This document shows, in pieces, positions 56,101-63,740 of a stretch of DNA of 64,000 bases. Source of the stretch: Opisthocomus hoazin (Eukaryota > Chordata > Aves > Opisthocomiformes > Opisthocomidae); contig NC_134428.1 in NCBI RefSeq assembly GCF_030867145.1, positions 25,213,537-25,277,536 on the forward strand, given 5' to 3'. Position numbers and translations under genes: made by a program. The notes beneath the pieces are model-generated. The model was not told the origin of the DNA and searched no databases. It worked only from the letters and a program-made list of their open reading frames with translations. How positions within the stretch are numbered: the stretch's first letter is position 1; each line of letters begins with the position of its first letter.

Positions 56101-58920
56101 CAGAGTCACAGAATGGCAGGGATTGGAAGGGACCTCTGCGGGTCACCCAGCCCAACCCCCTGCCCAAGCAGGGTCACCCAGAGCAGGCTGCACAGCACCA
56201 CGTCCAGGCGGGGCTGGAATATCTCCAGAGAAGGAGACTCCACAGCCTCCCTGGGCAGCCTGGGCCAGGGCTCCGTCACCCTCAGAGGGAAGAAGTTCTT
56301 CCTCAGGTTCAGCTGGAGCTTCCTCTGCTTCAGTTTGTGCCCATTGCCCCTTGTCCTGTCGCTGGGCACCACTGAACAGAGTCTGGCCCCGTCCTCCTGA
56401 CCCCCACCCTGCAGATATTTAGATGCATTTCGAAGGTCCCCTCTCAGCCTTCTCTTCTCCAGGCTGAACAAGCCCAGTTCCCTCAGCCTCTCCTCGTAGG
56501 GGAGATGCTCCAGTCCCCTCCTCATCCTCGTAGCCCTGAACGAACAGCACGTGTCCCTTGGACCAACCCATCTGTGGAGCTGCGCGCCCTGAGCCCAGCT
56601 GGGGAGCGGTGGGGTCCCGGGCTCCCACTCTCATCCCAAATCGTCCCTCGCTTTCCGGGCTGGCCGGGGGTCGGGCGGGATGCTGCCGGGCGAGGAGTGG
56701 TGGTGGATCGCCTGGGGCTTGCCATGAGCCCAGCGTCGGCACTCGCAGCCGGGGCGCGGGTGGGAGGCAGCAAGCGGCCGCTCGCACCGCGGGGTCGGGG
56801 ATTACAGGGAATTAGGGCAGGTTTGAGTAGATTTGGTGGGATTAGAGGGCAGGGCAGCCAGCCCGGGGCTCGGGGAGGCCGGTTCAGCCGCCTGCCGGGA
56901 CAAGCGTGCTCGGCACGGGAGCAGCGCGTGCAGGACGCGGGCGTGGGGCACGTCCCGGAGCAAACCCTCGGCTTTGTCCTCCAAAAGGAGATTTAATGTC
57001 CCCGCCGAGGGGGAATTTGGGTTAAAGCCCGTGGTCGGACGGCGCGGGCGGCAGGGCTGGAAGGCTGCCGTTATCCTGGAGAATCGGGGCTTGGTCCGCA
57101 GCCCAAGCGGGGTGCTGGGCTTGCTCGGCAGAGCAGGTCCCCGGGGCTCGGTGGCACCCCGGGGTGCTGCTCGTCCCCAGGGCCGGGTCGCTGGCTGCTC
57201 CCGCCGGACCGTGGGGAGGGGGTCGGCTCCTCGCCCGGGGTGCTGCCGCGTCGCAGGGGTCTGCGGGCCCGGCTGCGCCCTGCCTGCGGGTCCTGCCCTG
57301 CGCCGCTGCGTTTCTGAGCCGGGCTTTCCATCTGGCGTCGGACCCCCAGCCGCCTCTTCCCTGTGCCCACGCAAAGCCCCCCGGCATCGCTCAGGGATGG
57401 AACCATTTCCCACAGAGGGTTCCCAGTGCCCAGGACCAGGGCAGCCCCCATCCTTCCTCCTCCTCCTCCTCCCGGAGCTGTTGCTAACCCCTCTCTCCGG
57501 CTGTGTCCCTCCAGGCTTGGCTGACAGAGATTCACGAGTACGCGCAGCAAGACGTGGTCCTGATGTTACTGGGAAACAAGGTGAGCCCGGCCCCGCGGCT
57601 TTGCCAGAGCCTCCTCTTCCTCCCCTGATGGTCCCACGAGGAAGCCGCGGGCAGGGGAGCCTGGGAGGGCGTAAGGGGACGTGGGGGCTGCCTCCTGCTG
57701 ACCATCCCAAACTGCTCACTGCAGGTGGACTCAGCCCAGGACCGAGTGGTGAAGAGGGAAGACGGAGAGAAGTTGGCCAAGGTACGTGAGGTGTCCGGGC
57801 GCTGACGGGGCTGTGCGAGTGCCACGTGTCCCTGGTGGTGTACACCAGTGGAATGGTTAACTGGAGACCAGTCTGACCCAGAATACATCTGGGAGTGCTT
57901 TGCTTTTCTTGTCTTGCTCTCCTCTTCCTCCTCATCTGCTTTTCTTCCTCTAAGCTTCCACTAACTTTTTTTCGCTTCTCTGTCCTCAAAAATTATTTCC
58001 GCAGTTGTGTGAGAAACCCCTGAGCTGTGAGCCCTCACTCAGCTTTTCCTGCCCACCGCGGCAGAGCCGCTCTCTCGGGGGGGTTTGAGCTCCTGGGGCA
58101 GGCACCGATGTCGGCCGGGGCTCGGCGGGAGCCGGGAACATCCCGGGTGACATTTCTGACGTCGGTGTGTCTTGTCCCGCAGGAGTACGGCGTTCCCTTT
58201 ATGGAGACCAGCGCAAAAAGTGGCCTCAACGTTGAATTAGCGTTCACAGCCATTGCAAAGTGAGTGAGTGGGGCGGCCGTGCTGGGCACCTCTCTGGGGG
58301 GGGGACGGGAGCCTTGGGGATACCGGCTGGCACTGTCACCCACCCTGCTGCTCCCTGGGCTCCCACCTCCAAGCCCTTGCGCTGGCAGGCACGTGCCATC
58401 TCTGGTCAGCTATGGAGCGTCTCATCAGGGGGAGCTTTAGCAAACCGTCAGGCCAGACTCTGTCCAGTGGTGCCCAGCGACAGGACAAGGGGCAATGGGC
58501 ACAAACTGAAGCAGAGGAAGCTCCAGCTGAACCCGAGGAAGAACTTCTTCCCTCTGAGGGTGACGGAGCCCTGGCCCAGGCTGCCCAGGGAGGCTGTGGA
58601 GTCTCCTTCTCTGGAGATATTCCAGCCCCGCCTGGCCGCGGTGCTGTGCCCCCTGCTCTGGGTGACCCTGCTTGGGCAGGGGGTTGGGCTGGGGGACCCT
58701 TCCAACCCCTGCCATGCTGGGATGCTGTGACCCAGTCGAGTTCGGCTGAGCTGGGCCGGGCGGCTCAGAAGCAGGCGGCGCCGGCAGGCAGGGAACGCGT
58801 TTCTCCCCTTCCCGCAGGGAGCTGAAGCACAGGTCCATGAAGCTGCCCAACGAGCCCAAATTCAAGCTCCACGACTACGTGAAGAAGGAAGTGAGGGGCT
58901 CGGGCTGCTGCCGGTCCTAA
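25803..58920 (+). CDS. RAB26: RAB26, Rab-family small GTPase (spliced, 9 coding exons, 261 aa)
   Basis: RAB26 is a vesicle GTPase acting on secretory granules, synaptic vesicles and vesicle-linked autophagy. The joined exons (25803-26012, 28414-28524, 51949-51990, 54143-54209, 55331-55383, 57515-57580, 57725-57781, 58183-58259, 58818-58920) total 786 nt, in frame to TAA, with GT-AG borders. The G-domain is complete: P-loop GDSGVGKT (75-82), switch I Thr101 with VGIDF (102-106), DTAGQ (124-128), NKVD (182-185), ETSAK (210-214). The C-terminus has Cys258-Cys259 then RS, a CCXX geranylgeranylation site. The 70-residue N-terminal extension (starting [10 protein letters not shown], Pro/Ala-rich) and the exon structure are those of RAB26; human RAB26 is 256 aa and starts MSRKK. 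The paralogue RAB37 is the alternative, but the N-terminus and the neighbours PKD1 and SNHG19/TRAF7 favour RAB26. All functional residues are intact. Confidence 0.95.
26013..28413 (+). other. RAB26: RAB26 intron 1
   Basis: 2.4 kb, GC-rich. Apart from the inverted repeat at its start I see no repeat element or gene. Before the acceptor is a C-run of 12 or more bases (28391-28403). Long open frames here reflect high GC content. Confidence 0.85.
26140..26236. repeat. Perfect inverted repeat, 47-bp arms, 3-bp spacer
   Basis: Left arm 26140-26186 and right arm 26190-26236 are exact reverse complements, with only GGA between them. The arm contains GGGGGTGACGCGGGAGCTCG and CTCCGGCGGCGG. It lies in RAB26 intron 1, 127 bp after the exon 1 donor. 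In RNA it would fold into a very stable hairpin; in DNA it could extrude a cruciform. Confidence 0.97.
28414..28524 (+). CDS. RAB26: RAB26 exon 2
   Basis: 37 codons, [12 protein letters not shown] to STVGIDFR: P-loop and switch I. The acceptor follows a long C-tract (CCCTCCCGTGCAG), the donor is GTAAGT, phase 0 on both sides. Ser at residue 97 (AGSF) replaces Thr of human. Confidence 0.97.
28880..29106 (+). mobile_element. CR1 3' end fragment
   Basis: Starts at codons for [13 protein letters not shown] and ends in three octamers. TGG-stop class. Confidence 0.95.
31179..31288. repeat. Five exact copies of a 22-bp unit
   Basis: GTCGCCTTCGGGGTTTCCAG plus CC repeated five times without a mismatch, followed by a decayed sixth start. 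The homogeneity implies recent expansion. Confidence 0.97.
31779..32478 (+). mobile_element. CR1 copy, about 700 bp
   Basis: From the [20 protein letters not shown] segment to the GGGATCCTGGGAT tail, with an open ORF2 remnant. A 3-bp deletion removes one Ser codon near 32340. TGG-stop class. Confidence 0.97.
33365..33768. repeat. 34-35 bp minisatellite, about 12 copies
   Basis: Unit CATCCCTGCCCTCGGGGTGA followed by TGCTC and then one of two half-types: CTGGTGCCCG or TCAGCACCCA. The mix of half-types suggests unit exchange. Confidence 0.9.
35884..36210 (-). mobile_element. CR1 internal fragment lacking its tail
   Basis: Begins at the codons for SGA.FPVV and extends back to the [15 protein letters not shown] segment; the 3' UTR and octamers are absent. 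Confidence 0.9.
37003..37395 (+). mobile_element. CR1 3' end
   Basis: [16 protein letters not shown] segment to GGGATTCTGGGATTCTGTG. TGG-stop class. Confidence 0.97.
38183..38640 (-). mobile_element. CR1 3' end
   Basis: GAATCACAGAATCCCAGC tail, ORF2 back to [16 protein letters not shown]-stop class. Confidence 0.97.
39199..39595 (+). mobile_element. CR1 3' end
   Basis: [16 protein letters not shown] segment to ATTCTGTGATTCTGTG; a G-run replaces GGGTGG at about 39278. TGG-stop class. Confidence 0.97.
40410..41013 (-). mobile_element. CR1 copy, about 600 bp
   Basis: Tail GAATCACAGAATCCCAGG, ORF2 back to [18 protein letters not shown]-stop class. Confidence 0.97.
42927..43432 (+). mobile_element. 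CR1 3' end
   Basis: [16 protein letters not shown] segment to three octamers; ORF2 body like the longest copy ([14 protein letters not shown]) but with TGG at the stop position. Confidence 0.97.
44291..44849 (+). mobile_element. CR1 copy, about 560 bp
   Basis: [18 protein letters not shown] segment to GGGATTCTGTG. TGG-stop class; the reading frame continues past the usual end of ORF2. Confidence 0.97.
47242..47510. repeat. 115-bp tandem repeat (2.3 copies) carrying (GGGT)5
   Basis: Two full copies and part of a third. Copies 1 and 2 carry (GGGT)5 at 47251-47270 and 47366-47385; copy 3 carries a shortened run from 47481. The G-runs with one-base loops are a textbook quadruplex former on the RAB26 sense strand. 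Confidence 0.95.
48554..48573. repeat. (AAT)n microsatellite
   Basis: About five AAT units in RAB26 intron 2. Confidence 0.85.
48741..48788. repeat. 12-bp tandem repeat, 4 copies
   Basis: GCGGGCAGGGCT repeated four times, the last copy with one change. Confidence 0.9.
49957..50860 (-). mobile_element. CR1 copy with FADD motif, about 900 bp
   Basis: The longest minus-strand copy. The frame opens upstream of the polymerase motif [17 protein letters not shown] (FADD codons at 50836-50847) and stays open through ORF2 and beyond its usual end, because the stop position reads TGG. Confidence 0.97.
51949..51990 (+). CDS. RAB26: RAB26 exon 3 (14-codon exon)
   Basis: [14 protein letters not shown], strand beta-2/beta-3 region. 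Acceptor TCTCTTTCAG, donor GTAGGT. It lies after the 23.4 kb intron 2 and about 150 bp before the 42-bp minisatellite. Confidence 0.95.
52147..53493. repeat. 42-bp minisatellite, about 32 copies, with a 504-bp higher-order duplication
   Basis: Unit GGGACCCTGCCCGAGGCCGG followed by GGGGCTGCTGTGTCCCCTCGGT, in RAB26 intron 3. Variant units (AGTGAGACC, CTTGGTGGG, CCCAAGGCC, GAGGCCAGG, GAGGCTGG) occur in the same order near 52541-52990 and 53045-53490, offset by 504 bp, which is 12 units. As 42 is divisible by 3, at least five of six frames stay open (up to 605 codons), so the long open frames here are not genes. Confidence 0.97.
54143..54209 (+). CDS. RAB26: RAB26 exon 4
   Basis: [22 protein letters not shown] plus one base: DTAGQ G3 motif and switch II. 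Acceptor CTGCCTTCCAG, donor GTAAGC, phase 1. Confidence 0.97.
54344..54501 (+). mobile_element. CR1 internal fragment, arm of an inverted pair
   Basis: [18 protein letters not shown] to [10 protein letters not shown], cut off at the junction with a minus-strand CR1. RAB26 intron 4. Confidence 0.95.
54503..55184 (-). mobile_element. CR1 copy inserted against a plus-strand CR1
   Basis: Tail AGAATCCCAGAATCCCAGC, ORF2 back to the [10 protein letters not shown] segment; ends about 150 bp before exon 5. TGG-stop class. Confidence 0.97.
55331..55383 (+). CDS. RAB26: RAB26 exon 5
   Basis: Completes Ala144, then [17 protein letters not shown]. Acceptor CTCTCCGCAG, donor GTACGG. Confidence 0.97.
55573..55760 (+). 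mobile_element. Old, diverged CR1 3' end
   Basis: GGCTCAAGGCCAGGTTGGAC, GATGAGCTCTAAGGTCCCTT, CACCCAAACCAGTCTGTGATTC: an older avian CR1 family than the rest. RAB26 intron 5. Confidence 0.85.
56093..56538 (-). mobile_element. CR1 3' end
   Basis: CAGAATCACAGAGTCACAG tail, ORF2 back to [16 protein letters not shown]-stop class. RAB26 intron 5. Confidence 0.97.
57515..57580 (+). CDS. RAB26: RAB26 exon 6
   Basis: [22 protein letters not shown], ending within the NKxD nucleotide-specificity motif. Acceptor GTCCCTCCAG, donor GTGAGC. Confidence 0.97.
57725..57781 (+). CDS. RAB26: RAB26 exon 7
   Basis: [19 protein letters not shown]; completes NKVD. Acceptor CTCACTGCAG, donor GTACGT. Confidence 0.97.
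58183..58259 (+). CDS. RAB26: RAB26 exon 8
   Basis: [20 protein letters not shown] to TAIA plus two bases: ETSAK G5 motif. Acceptor TTGTCCCGCAG, donor GTGAGT, phase 2. Confidence 0.97.
58451..58731 (+). mobile_element. CR1 3' end in RAB26 intron 8
   Basis: [18 protein letters not shown] segment to CTGGGATGCTGTG; a deletion in the 3' UTR joins GGGGGACC to CTTCC. It lies 86 bp before exon 9. Confidence 0.95.
58818..58920 (+). CDS. RAB26: RAB26 exon 9 (coding part)
   Basis: Completes Lys228, then [20 protein letters not shown] to GSGCCRS and TAA. Hypervariable C-terminal tail ending in the double cysteine. Acceptor CTTCCCGCAG. Confidence 0.97.
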
Positions 58921-60600
58921 CGCGCTGGGTGCGTCTGTCCAGAGACTCCTGCCAAGCGTCCGTGCGCCGCGCTCTCTCCTCGTGGACAGTGTGTGCATGT
59001 CTGTCTGTCTGTCTGTCGTGTCTGTGTCTGCCTAAGAGGTGAGCTGAGGCGTGAGGGACGGAAGCAGCAGCAGCAGAAAAAGCTCTCTCGGCCGGGGCGG
59101 ACGCTGGCCGTGCTGCAGCCGCGTGCCCGGCGCTGCTCCCCGAGCCCCCATCGCACCCGTCCGCCCTGCGAGCCCCCCGGCTTCGCTGGCTCGGCCCCGT
59201 GCAGCGGGAGGTGAGCGCTGGGGAAGGGGCTGGGGTCTCGCCCTCGCGCCTTGGTAGCCCCGGCTGGCTCTACCCGCTCGGCAGCGGCCAGGAGCACCCG
59301 GAGGCTTCTTGGATGTTGGTGGGGGTTGTGGTGTGACGGAGGGGAGCGAACGGCTTCTCCCCACCCAACACCTGCGCAGGAGAAGTCCCCCGTTCCCTTT
59401 TCTTTCCCCGCGTTCCTGGCGTTCCGCCCTTCGGAGCCCTGGCCTGGGGCGCGCAGGGAAGTCTTGTTTTCGAGGCAACCATTTTTGTAGTTGCTTACTT
59501 AATGTCTGTCCACCTTCCTCATGCCGTGACACCTCCTCGACGGGGGTTTCTCCCCGTCCCCGCAGAAGCCACGAGCGTAGCTGTCTGTCCGAGCGCTAAC
59601 CTGTCCGTCGTACGGCGCGTCCCGAGCGCTCGTCTGCTCGCGGGGGGCTTCGGGGCTCTCGCTGCTGCCGTTCCTCGTACTTTAATTGAGAAGAAAGCGA
59701 ATGTATTGCAGCTTATTCCAAATACCTTCATGTAAGCGTGATAGCGTTTTTAGACTGCAACAATGCTTTGATATCTTCAAAGTTCTCCTGGGACAGCGCT
59801 TTCTTGTGGCTGCAGGCGCTGGGGGATGCCGGCGGCGCTGATGTTACGGGGTTCCGGCTCTCCCGCCAGCTCTCTGCAGCAGGCTCCTCACCCCTGGGCT
59901 CTGTGTCAGGCACTTGGCATTTTCTTTTGTTTTTTTAAAGCTCACTTCTAAGTACAAATTTGAATTTGGATCGAGTGTTTGGCCTGTGGCAGTTTTCTCC
60001 TTTGAAAATCCCACGCGCAGGGCAGCGGGTGCCCAGCGCACTGAACCTCCCCGCACTGCCCTGACAGCCGCTCTCAGCCCGGCGCCGGCTCCGACGCCGC
60101 TGCCCCTCGCTGTGCTCGGGGTGCTGGTCCCAGCACCGCGTTCCTGACGCGCACAAAGACCCCTCCGCAGCTCCTGCACGCGATTCGGGCAGGCGGCGAC
60201 GCCGCAGCGAGCGGCAGGGAGAGGAGCAGCTGCTGCTTCAGCTGGGTCCAGCACAATACCAGTATGGAAAAGGATCCTAAAAAAACCCGACTGAGAGCAG
60301 GGCATTTTTTCCTAAACAGCTTTTTAGGGAGAAACAAGTCTTTTAACTGTCTGAGCTAAATTTTATTTAAATTATTTGTGGAAAATCGGTTCCTGCAGGG
60401 GTAGTTGCAGCGCGTGGGACTGAGCAGAGCCCTGCTGCCAGTGCCAGCACCGCGGGAGCCGGGCGGCGAGCTCCGCTGGCAGCAGCGAGCAGGGCGAGGG
60501 CAGGCGGGACCCCCCTGCACCCCACCGCAGCTCGGGGCTCCCCACGGAGACCCCAGGGGCTGGGCAGCGCCGGCACGGCTGCTCCTGCCGGAGCAGCAGC

Positions 60601-61197
60601 CATCCCATCCCATCCCATCCCATCCCATCCCATCCCATCCCATCCCATCCCATCGCATCCCATCCCATCCCATCCCATCCCATCGCATCGCATCGCATCC
60701 CCATCCCCATCCCCATCCCACCCCATCGCATCGCATCCCATCGCATCCCCATCCCCATCCCCATCCCATCCCATCCCACCCCACCGCATCGCATCGCATC
60801 CCATCCCCATCCCATCCCATCCCATCCCATCCCCATCCCCATCCCCATCCCACCCCATCGCATCGCATCCCATCCCATCCCATCGCATCCCCATCCCCAT
60901 CCCATCCCACCCCACCGCATCGCATCCCATCCCCATCCCATCCCATCCCATCCCCATCCCATCCCATCCCATCGCATCCCCGTCCCCATCCCCATCCCAT
61001 CCCACCCCATCGCATCGCATCCCATCCCCATCCCCATCCCATCCCACCCCACCCCACCGCATCGCATCCCATCCCCATCCCATGCCATCCCATGCCATGC
61101 CATGCCATGCCATCCCATCCCATCCCCATCCCCATCCCCATCCCATCCCATCCCATCGCATCCCCATCCCCATCCCCATCCCATCCCATCCCTTCCT
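60601..61197. repeat. CATCC/CCCATC satellite, about 600 bp
   Basis: Interspersed CATCC, CATCCC and CATCG units with recurring blocks such as CATCGCATCGCATCCCATCC, giving a loose 120-130 bp higher order. CATGC variants cluster at 61081-61111. All frames read as Ser-His-Pro-Ile or, in reverse, Gly-Met-Trp-Asp chains and are not genes. Confidence 0.97.
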
Positions 61198-62201
61198 CAG
61201 CCGAGCCTTTCCCCGAAATACCTGGACCATCTCTCCGCACCCTCTCTGGCTCTGCAGGGCAGTAGCGCCTGCTGCGAGCACGCTCTTAGGATTTGTTTGC
61301 AGGTAGCGACAGGACACGGGGAAGGCTCCGGGAGTCGCTCGGGCGCTGTCGGGAATCTGTAGAACTCGCTGCTTTGGTGAGCTTCGCTGTGCTCCCGTGG
61401 CCGCCGCGTGCCCCGCGTTCCCCCACGCCAAGCTGCTGGTCCCACAGCCACCTCCACGCTCGCTCTGGGCTGGGCAGCGCGCGCTCGCTAGCTGAGGTGA
61501 GGAAGAAAATAAAAGGGCGTGGGGTTTTCGCGATTCGTGAGCTTGCCAAGGGCGCGTGCTTGGTATCGCCGCGGTGCAGGGAGGCACAGGGCGGCGGTTG
61601 GGCAGCCCCAGCACCCAGCCGTGCCCTGGCACCGCGTCTTCTCGGCCCGCCCGCAGCGGCAGCTGCGGTCGCCACGCAGACCCCCTGCCCCAGAGCCGCC
61701 GGCACCCTCCGCAAGGCAGAAGCGAGGGGCAGCGTGCTGAATGCTGCTTCCCGCTCCCGCGCGGGGCAGGAGAGCCGTGCACCTTCTTGTCTTGTAGAAA
61801 AAGCTTTCAGCTCCTGACTGACCTCTTTAGCATGGGACCAAAACCAGTCTGAAAACCGATTTCAATGAGGCCAATGTAAATGCTGCGCTTCGGAGTGCTT
61901 TAAACGCCTGTTGGGGGGAACTCTGCTACAGCAGAGGCAGCGCAGCCGTGCCTGTGGCATCAGAGCTGAGCTTTGCTGCAGCCCCTGCCCAAGCCCCCCC
62001 GTCCGACTGCTCCCCGGAGCTCGCACCGACCCGGCCCGAAGCTCCTCCTGGGTTCTTGGGACCTTTGGCGCGGGCCTTCCCTGCCACCCAGCGAGGAGGA
62101 GCTGGAACTGATTGCTCGGTGCGTTCAGACCCGCTGGAGGACGCGGCGTTACGTGCTCATCTTCGCTGGCTCTCGTTTACAGCTTTTGTTTCATTCCTGT
62201 T

Positions 62202-62207
62202 AATAAA
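62202..62207 (+). terminator. RAB26: Poly(A) signal AATAAA, probable RAB26 3' end
   Basis: AATAAA in an AT-rich stretch (TGTTAATAAAGTTTTTTAAT) with a downstream GCGGTGATATTTTC element, about 550 bp before the end of the convergent minus-strand unit. Confidence 0.45.
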
Positions 62208-62225
62208 GTTTTTTAATAATCTCTG

Positions 62226-62756
62226 CGGCTGCGGTGATATTTTCACTTTACAACGTACGAACCCGCGCTGTTTGATCGCGCAAAGTTCTGCTCATGCTTG
62301 AACCCACCGGGATCCTTCCGCCGCCAGCGCGGGCTCACTGCTCCAGCACGGACGGGAGGGAGCAGGGCCAAGCTGCACTGCAACCTTTTAGCATTTTTTA
62401 ACCTTTTTGTATTTTTTACAAACTGAAGCAGAGGAAGTTCCAGCTGAACAGGAGGAAGAACTTCTTCCCTCTGAGGGTGACGGAGCCCTGGCCCAGGCTG
62501 CCCAGGGAGGCTGTGGAGTCTCCTTCTCTGGAGATATTCCAGCCCCGCCTGGCCGCGGTGCTGTGCAGCCTGCTCTGGGTGACACTGCTTGGGCAGGGGG
62601 TTGGGCTGGGTGACCCACAGAGGGCCCTGCCAACCCCCACCATGCTGGGATTCTGTGAAGAGTTTTAAGACGCTCTGCTGGGCGCCCAGACGCGACGCTC
62701 GCAGTTGGTCGGTGGTGTTACACACCGCGTGGGACTTGGGAAAGAGAGGCAAAAGC
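62226..62756. other. Short intergenic stretch between convergent units
   Basis: Between the RAB26 poly(A) signal and the 3' end of the minus-strand unit. It holds one CR1 3' end and otherwise nothing I recognise. Confidence 0.6.
62418..62658 (+). mobile_element. CR1 3' end
   Basis: KLKQRKFQLNRRKNFFPL segment to GGGATTCTGTG. TGG-stop class. Confidence 0.97.
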
Positions 62757-62776
62757 AAAACAACTCTTTTGAAAAC

Positions 62777-62782
62777 TTTATT
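62777..62782 (-). terminator. SNHG19: Poly(A) signal of the snoRNA host gene
   Basis: AATAAA on the minus strand (GGATTTAATAAAGTTTTC), at the 3' end of the TOP unit. Confidence 0.7.
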
Positions 62783-63221
62783 AAATCCGTAAGGTATAAA
62801 ATCGGCCTGATACATAAACCAAAGAGGAGATACAGCAGCAGTTTAAGAATTACGAGGCCGGACTCGATCGGAGGCCGGGGAAAGCAGCCGACCCAAGCAG
62901 CCTCAGCAGAACCCATCAGCGCAGACCCCGCAGTGTGCGGCGGGAGCAGCCCTCTGCCCCCCCCCCCCCGGGCCCTCCCTCCCGCTAGACTTCTCGTTTC
63001 TCGCACCTCGGGCGGTTCCGCAGCCCGACGGCCTTCCACCAGCCCCGGGGCCCCGAAGGGTGCCGCTGCCCCGGAAGGCAGGAAGGCCGGTAGGCCGCCC
63101 GCCGCCCCTCAGGCCGCCGCGATCCGCTCCCCGCCGGCCCCTGAGGAGAGAAGGCAGAGGGGTGAGAGCGAGCCCCCGCACCCCGCCCGGCCCCGCCGCC
63201 GCTCCCTCGGGCCTCAGCCGC

Positions 63222-63298
63222 GGATCGTCAGCAGGGGCCGCGGCCGCCCGCCGCCCTCAGACGAGGTGTCAGAAATGGATTTGCGGATCATCCCCGGC
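63222..63298 (-). ncRNA. SNORD60: Box C/D snoRNA candidate, probable SNORD60
   Basis: Within the host intron on the minus strand. Box C GGGATGA at 63294-63288 (one mismatch to RUGAUGA), then a D'-like CTGA in TTTCTGACACCTCGT (about 63272), a C'-like CGTCTGA, and box D CTGA at 63231-63228. The TTCTGACACCTCGT stretch resembles what I recall of human SNORD60, but this is memory and not an alignment. Box D lies about 86 nt before the acceptor, near the usual spacing. SNORD60 guides 2'-O-methylation of 28S rRNA. The box C mismatch lowers confidence. Confidence 0.5.
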
Positions 63299-63338
63299 CC
63301 GCCCCGCAGCGGCCCCGCCGCACCCCAACTCCGCTCAC

Positions 63339-63410
63339 CTCCCGCTGAGAAAAGGGGGATGCCTTCTCCCGCTGCGGACTTTATAACTGCCCCCACGCCG
63401 CTATTGGTCA
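63339..63410 (-). promoter_or_regulatory. SNHG19: TATA and TOP core promoter of the snoRNA host gene
   Basis: On the minus strand: CCAAT (63407-63403), then TATAAA (63385-63380), then the TOP pyrimidine start at about 63356. Spacing is canonical. Confidence 0.75.
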
Positions 63411-63740
63411 GACTGCCTGCGGATACGGCCAATCTCCAGCGGTTGGCGTGATCGCCCTCCCGCCTCTCCCAGCGCTCATTGGTCGCCGCCCTTCCTCGCT
63501 CCAATGGCGCCGCGCGGCGCAGCGTGGCCCGAGGCGGTGGTCTGCCGCCGCGCGATTGGCCCCTGGAGGAGGCCGAGCCAAGCCAGTAGCAGCAGTGATT
63601 GTAGCATAGAGTGACTAGGAAAGCGCCAACCAGCGCTCAGCCGCGAGGGCTGCTGGGAGTTGTAGTCCTAACGTCACGGAGGCGCGGCCAGGAGAGGGCG
63701 GGAGGCGGTGCGCCGGACTACAAGTCCCGAGGAGCGCGGG
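63403..63740. promoter_or_regulatory. Divergent CpG-island promoter with five CCAAT boxes and two ZNF143-type sites
   Basis: CCAAT or ATTGG at 63403, 63429, 63478, 63501 and 63555 (mixed orientation), an NF-Y-type cluster. Two ACTACAA(C/G)TCCC elements face opposite ways: 63669-63652 on minus (ACTACAACTCCCAGC) and 63715-63732 on plus (GGACTACAAGTCCCGAGG), the Staf/ZNF143 motif common in CpG promoters. A CRE-like ACGTCAC lies at 63671-63677. This block separates the snoRNA host gene and the plus-strand exon at the right edge. Confidence 0.7.

Larger units (their letters stand above)
58921..62225 (+). other. RAB26: Probable RAB26 3' UTR
   Basis: After the stop there is no convincing AATAAA until 61508-61513, and then a better-placed one at 62202-62207 followed by U- and GU-rich sequence. 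A 3' UTR of about 3.3 kb is therefore the simplest reading. It would contain a short GTCT repeat near 58990-59030 and the CATCC satellite. An earlier non-canonical poly(A) site cannot be excluded, in which case 60000-62200 is intergenic. Confidence 0.45.
62757..63356 (-). ncRNA. SNHG19: snoRNA host gene, probable SNHG19
   Basis: Minus-strand unit of about 600 bp. TATAAA at 63385-63380 is followed about 29 bp later by a pyrimidine run CCCCCTTTTCTC (63358-63347), the 5' TOP start typical of snoRNA host and ribosomal-protein genes. Exon 1 is only about 18 bp, with donor GTGAGC (63338-63333). The intron ends at a polypyrimidine acceptor CTTCTCTCCTCAG (AG at 63142-63141). Exon 2 runs from 63140 to a poly(A) signal AATAAA at 62782-62777. 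No conserved open frame is visible, as expected for an SNHG. In human, SNHG19 is a short minus-strand TOP gene between RAB26 and TRAF7, the same place and orientation. The name is by synteny and structure, not by sequence match of the exons. Confidence 0.7.

Noticed and set aside
60356-61782. Long Gly-Met-Trp-Asp or Ser-His-Pro frames
   Set aside because: Translation of the CATCC satellite in either direction.
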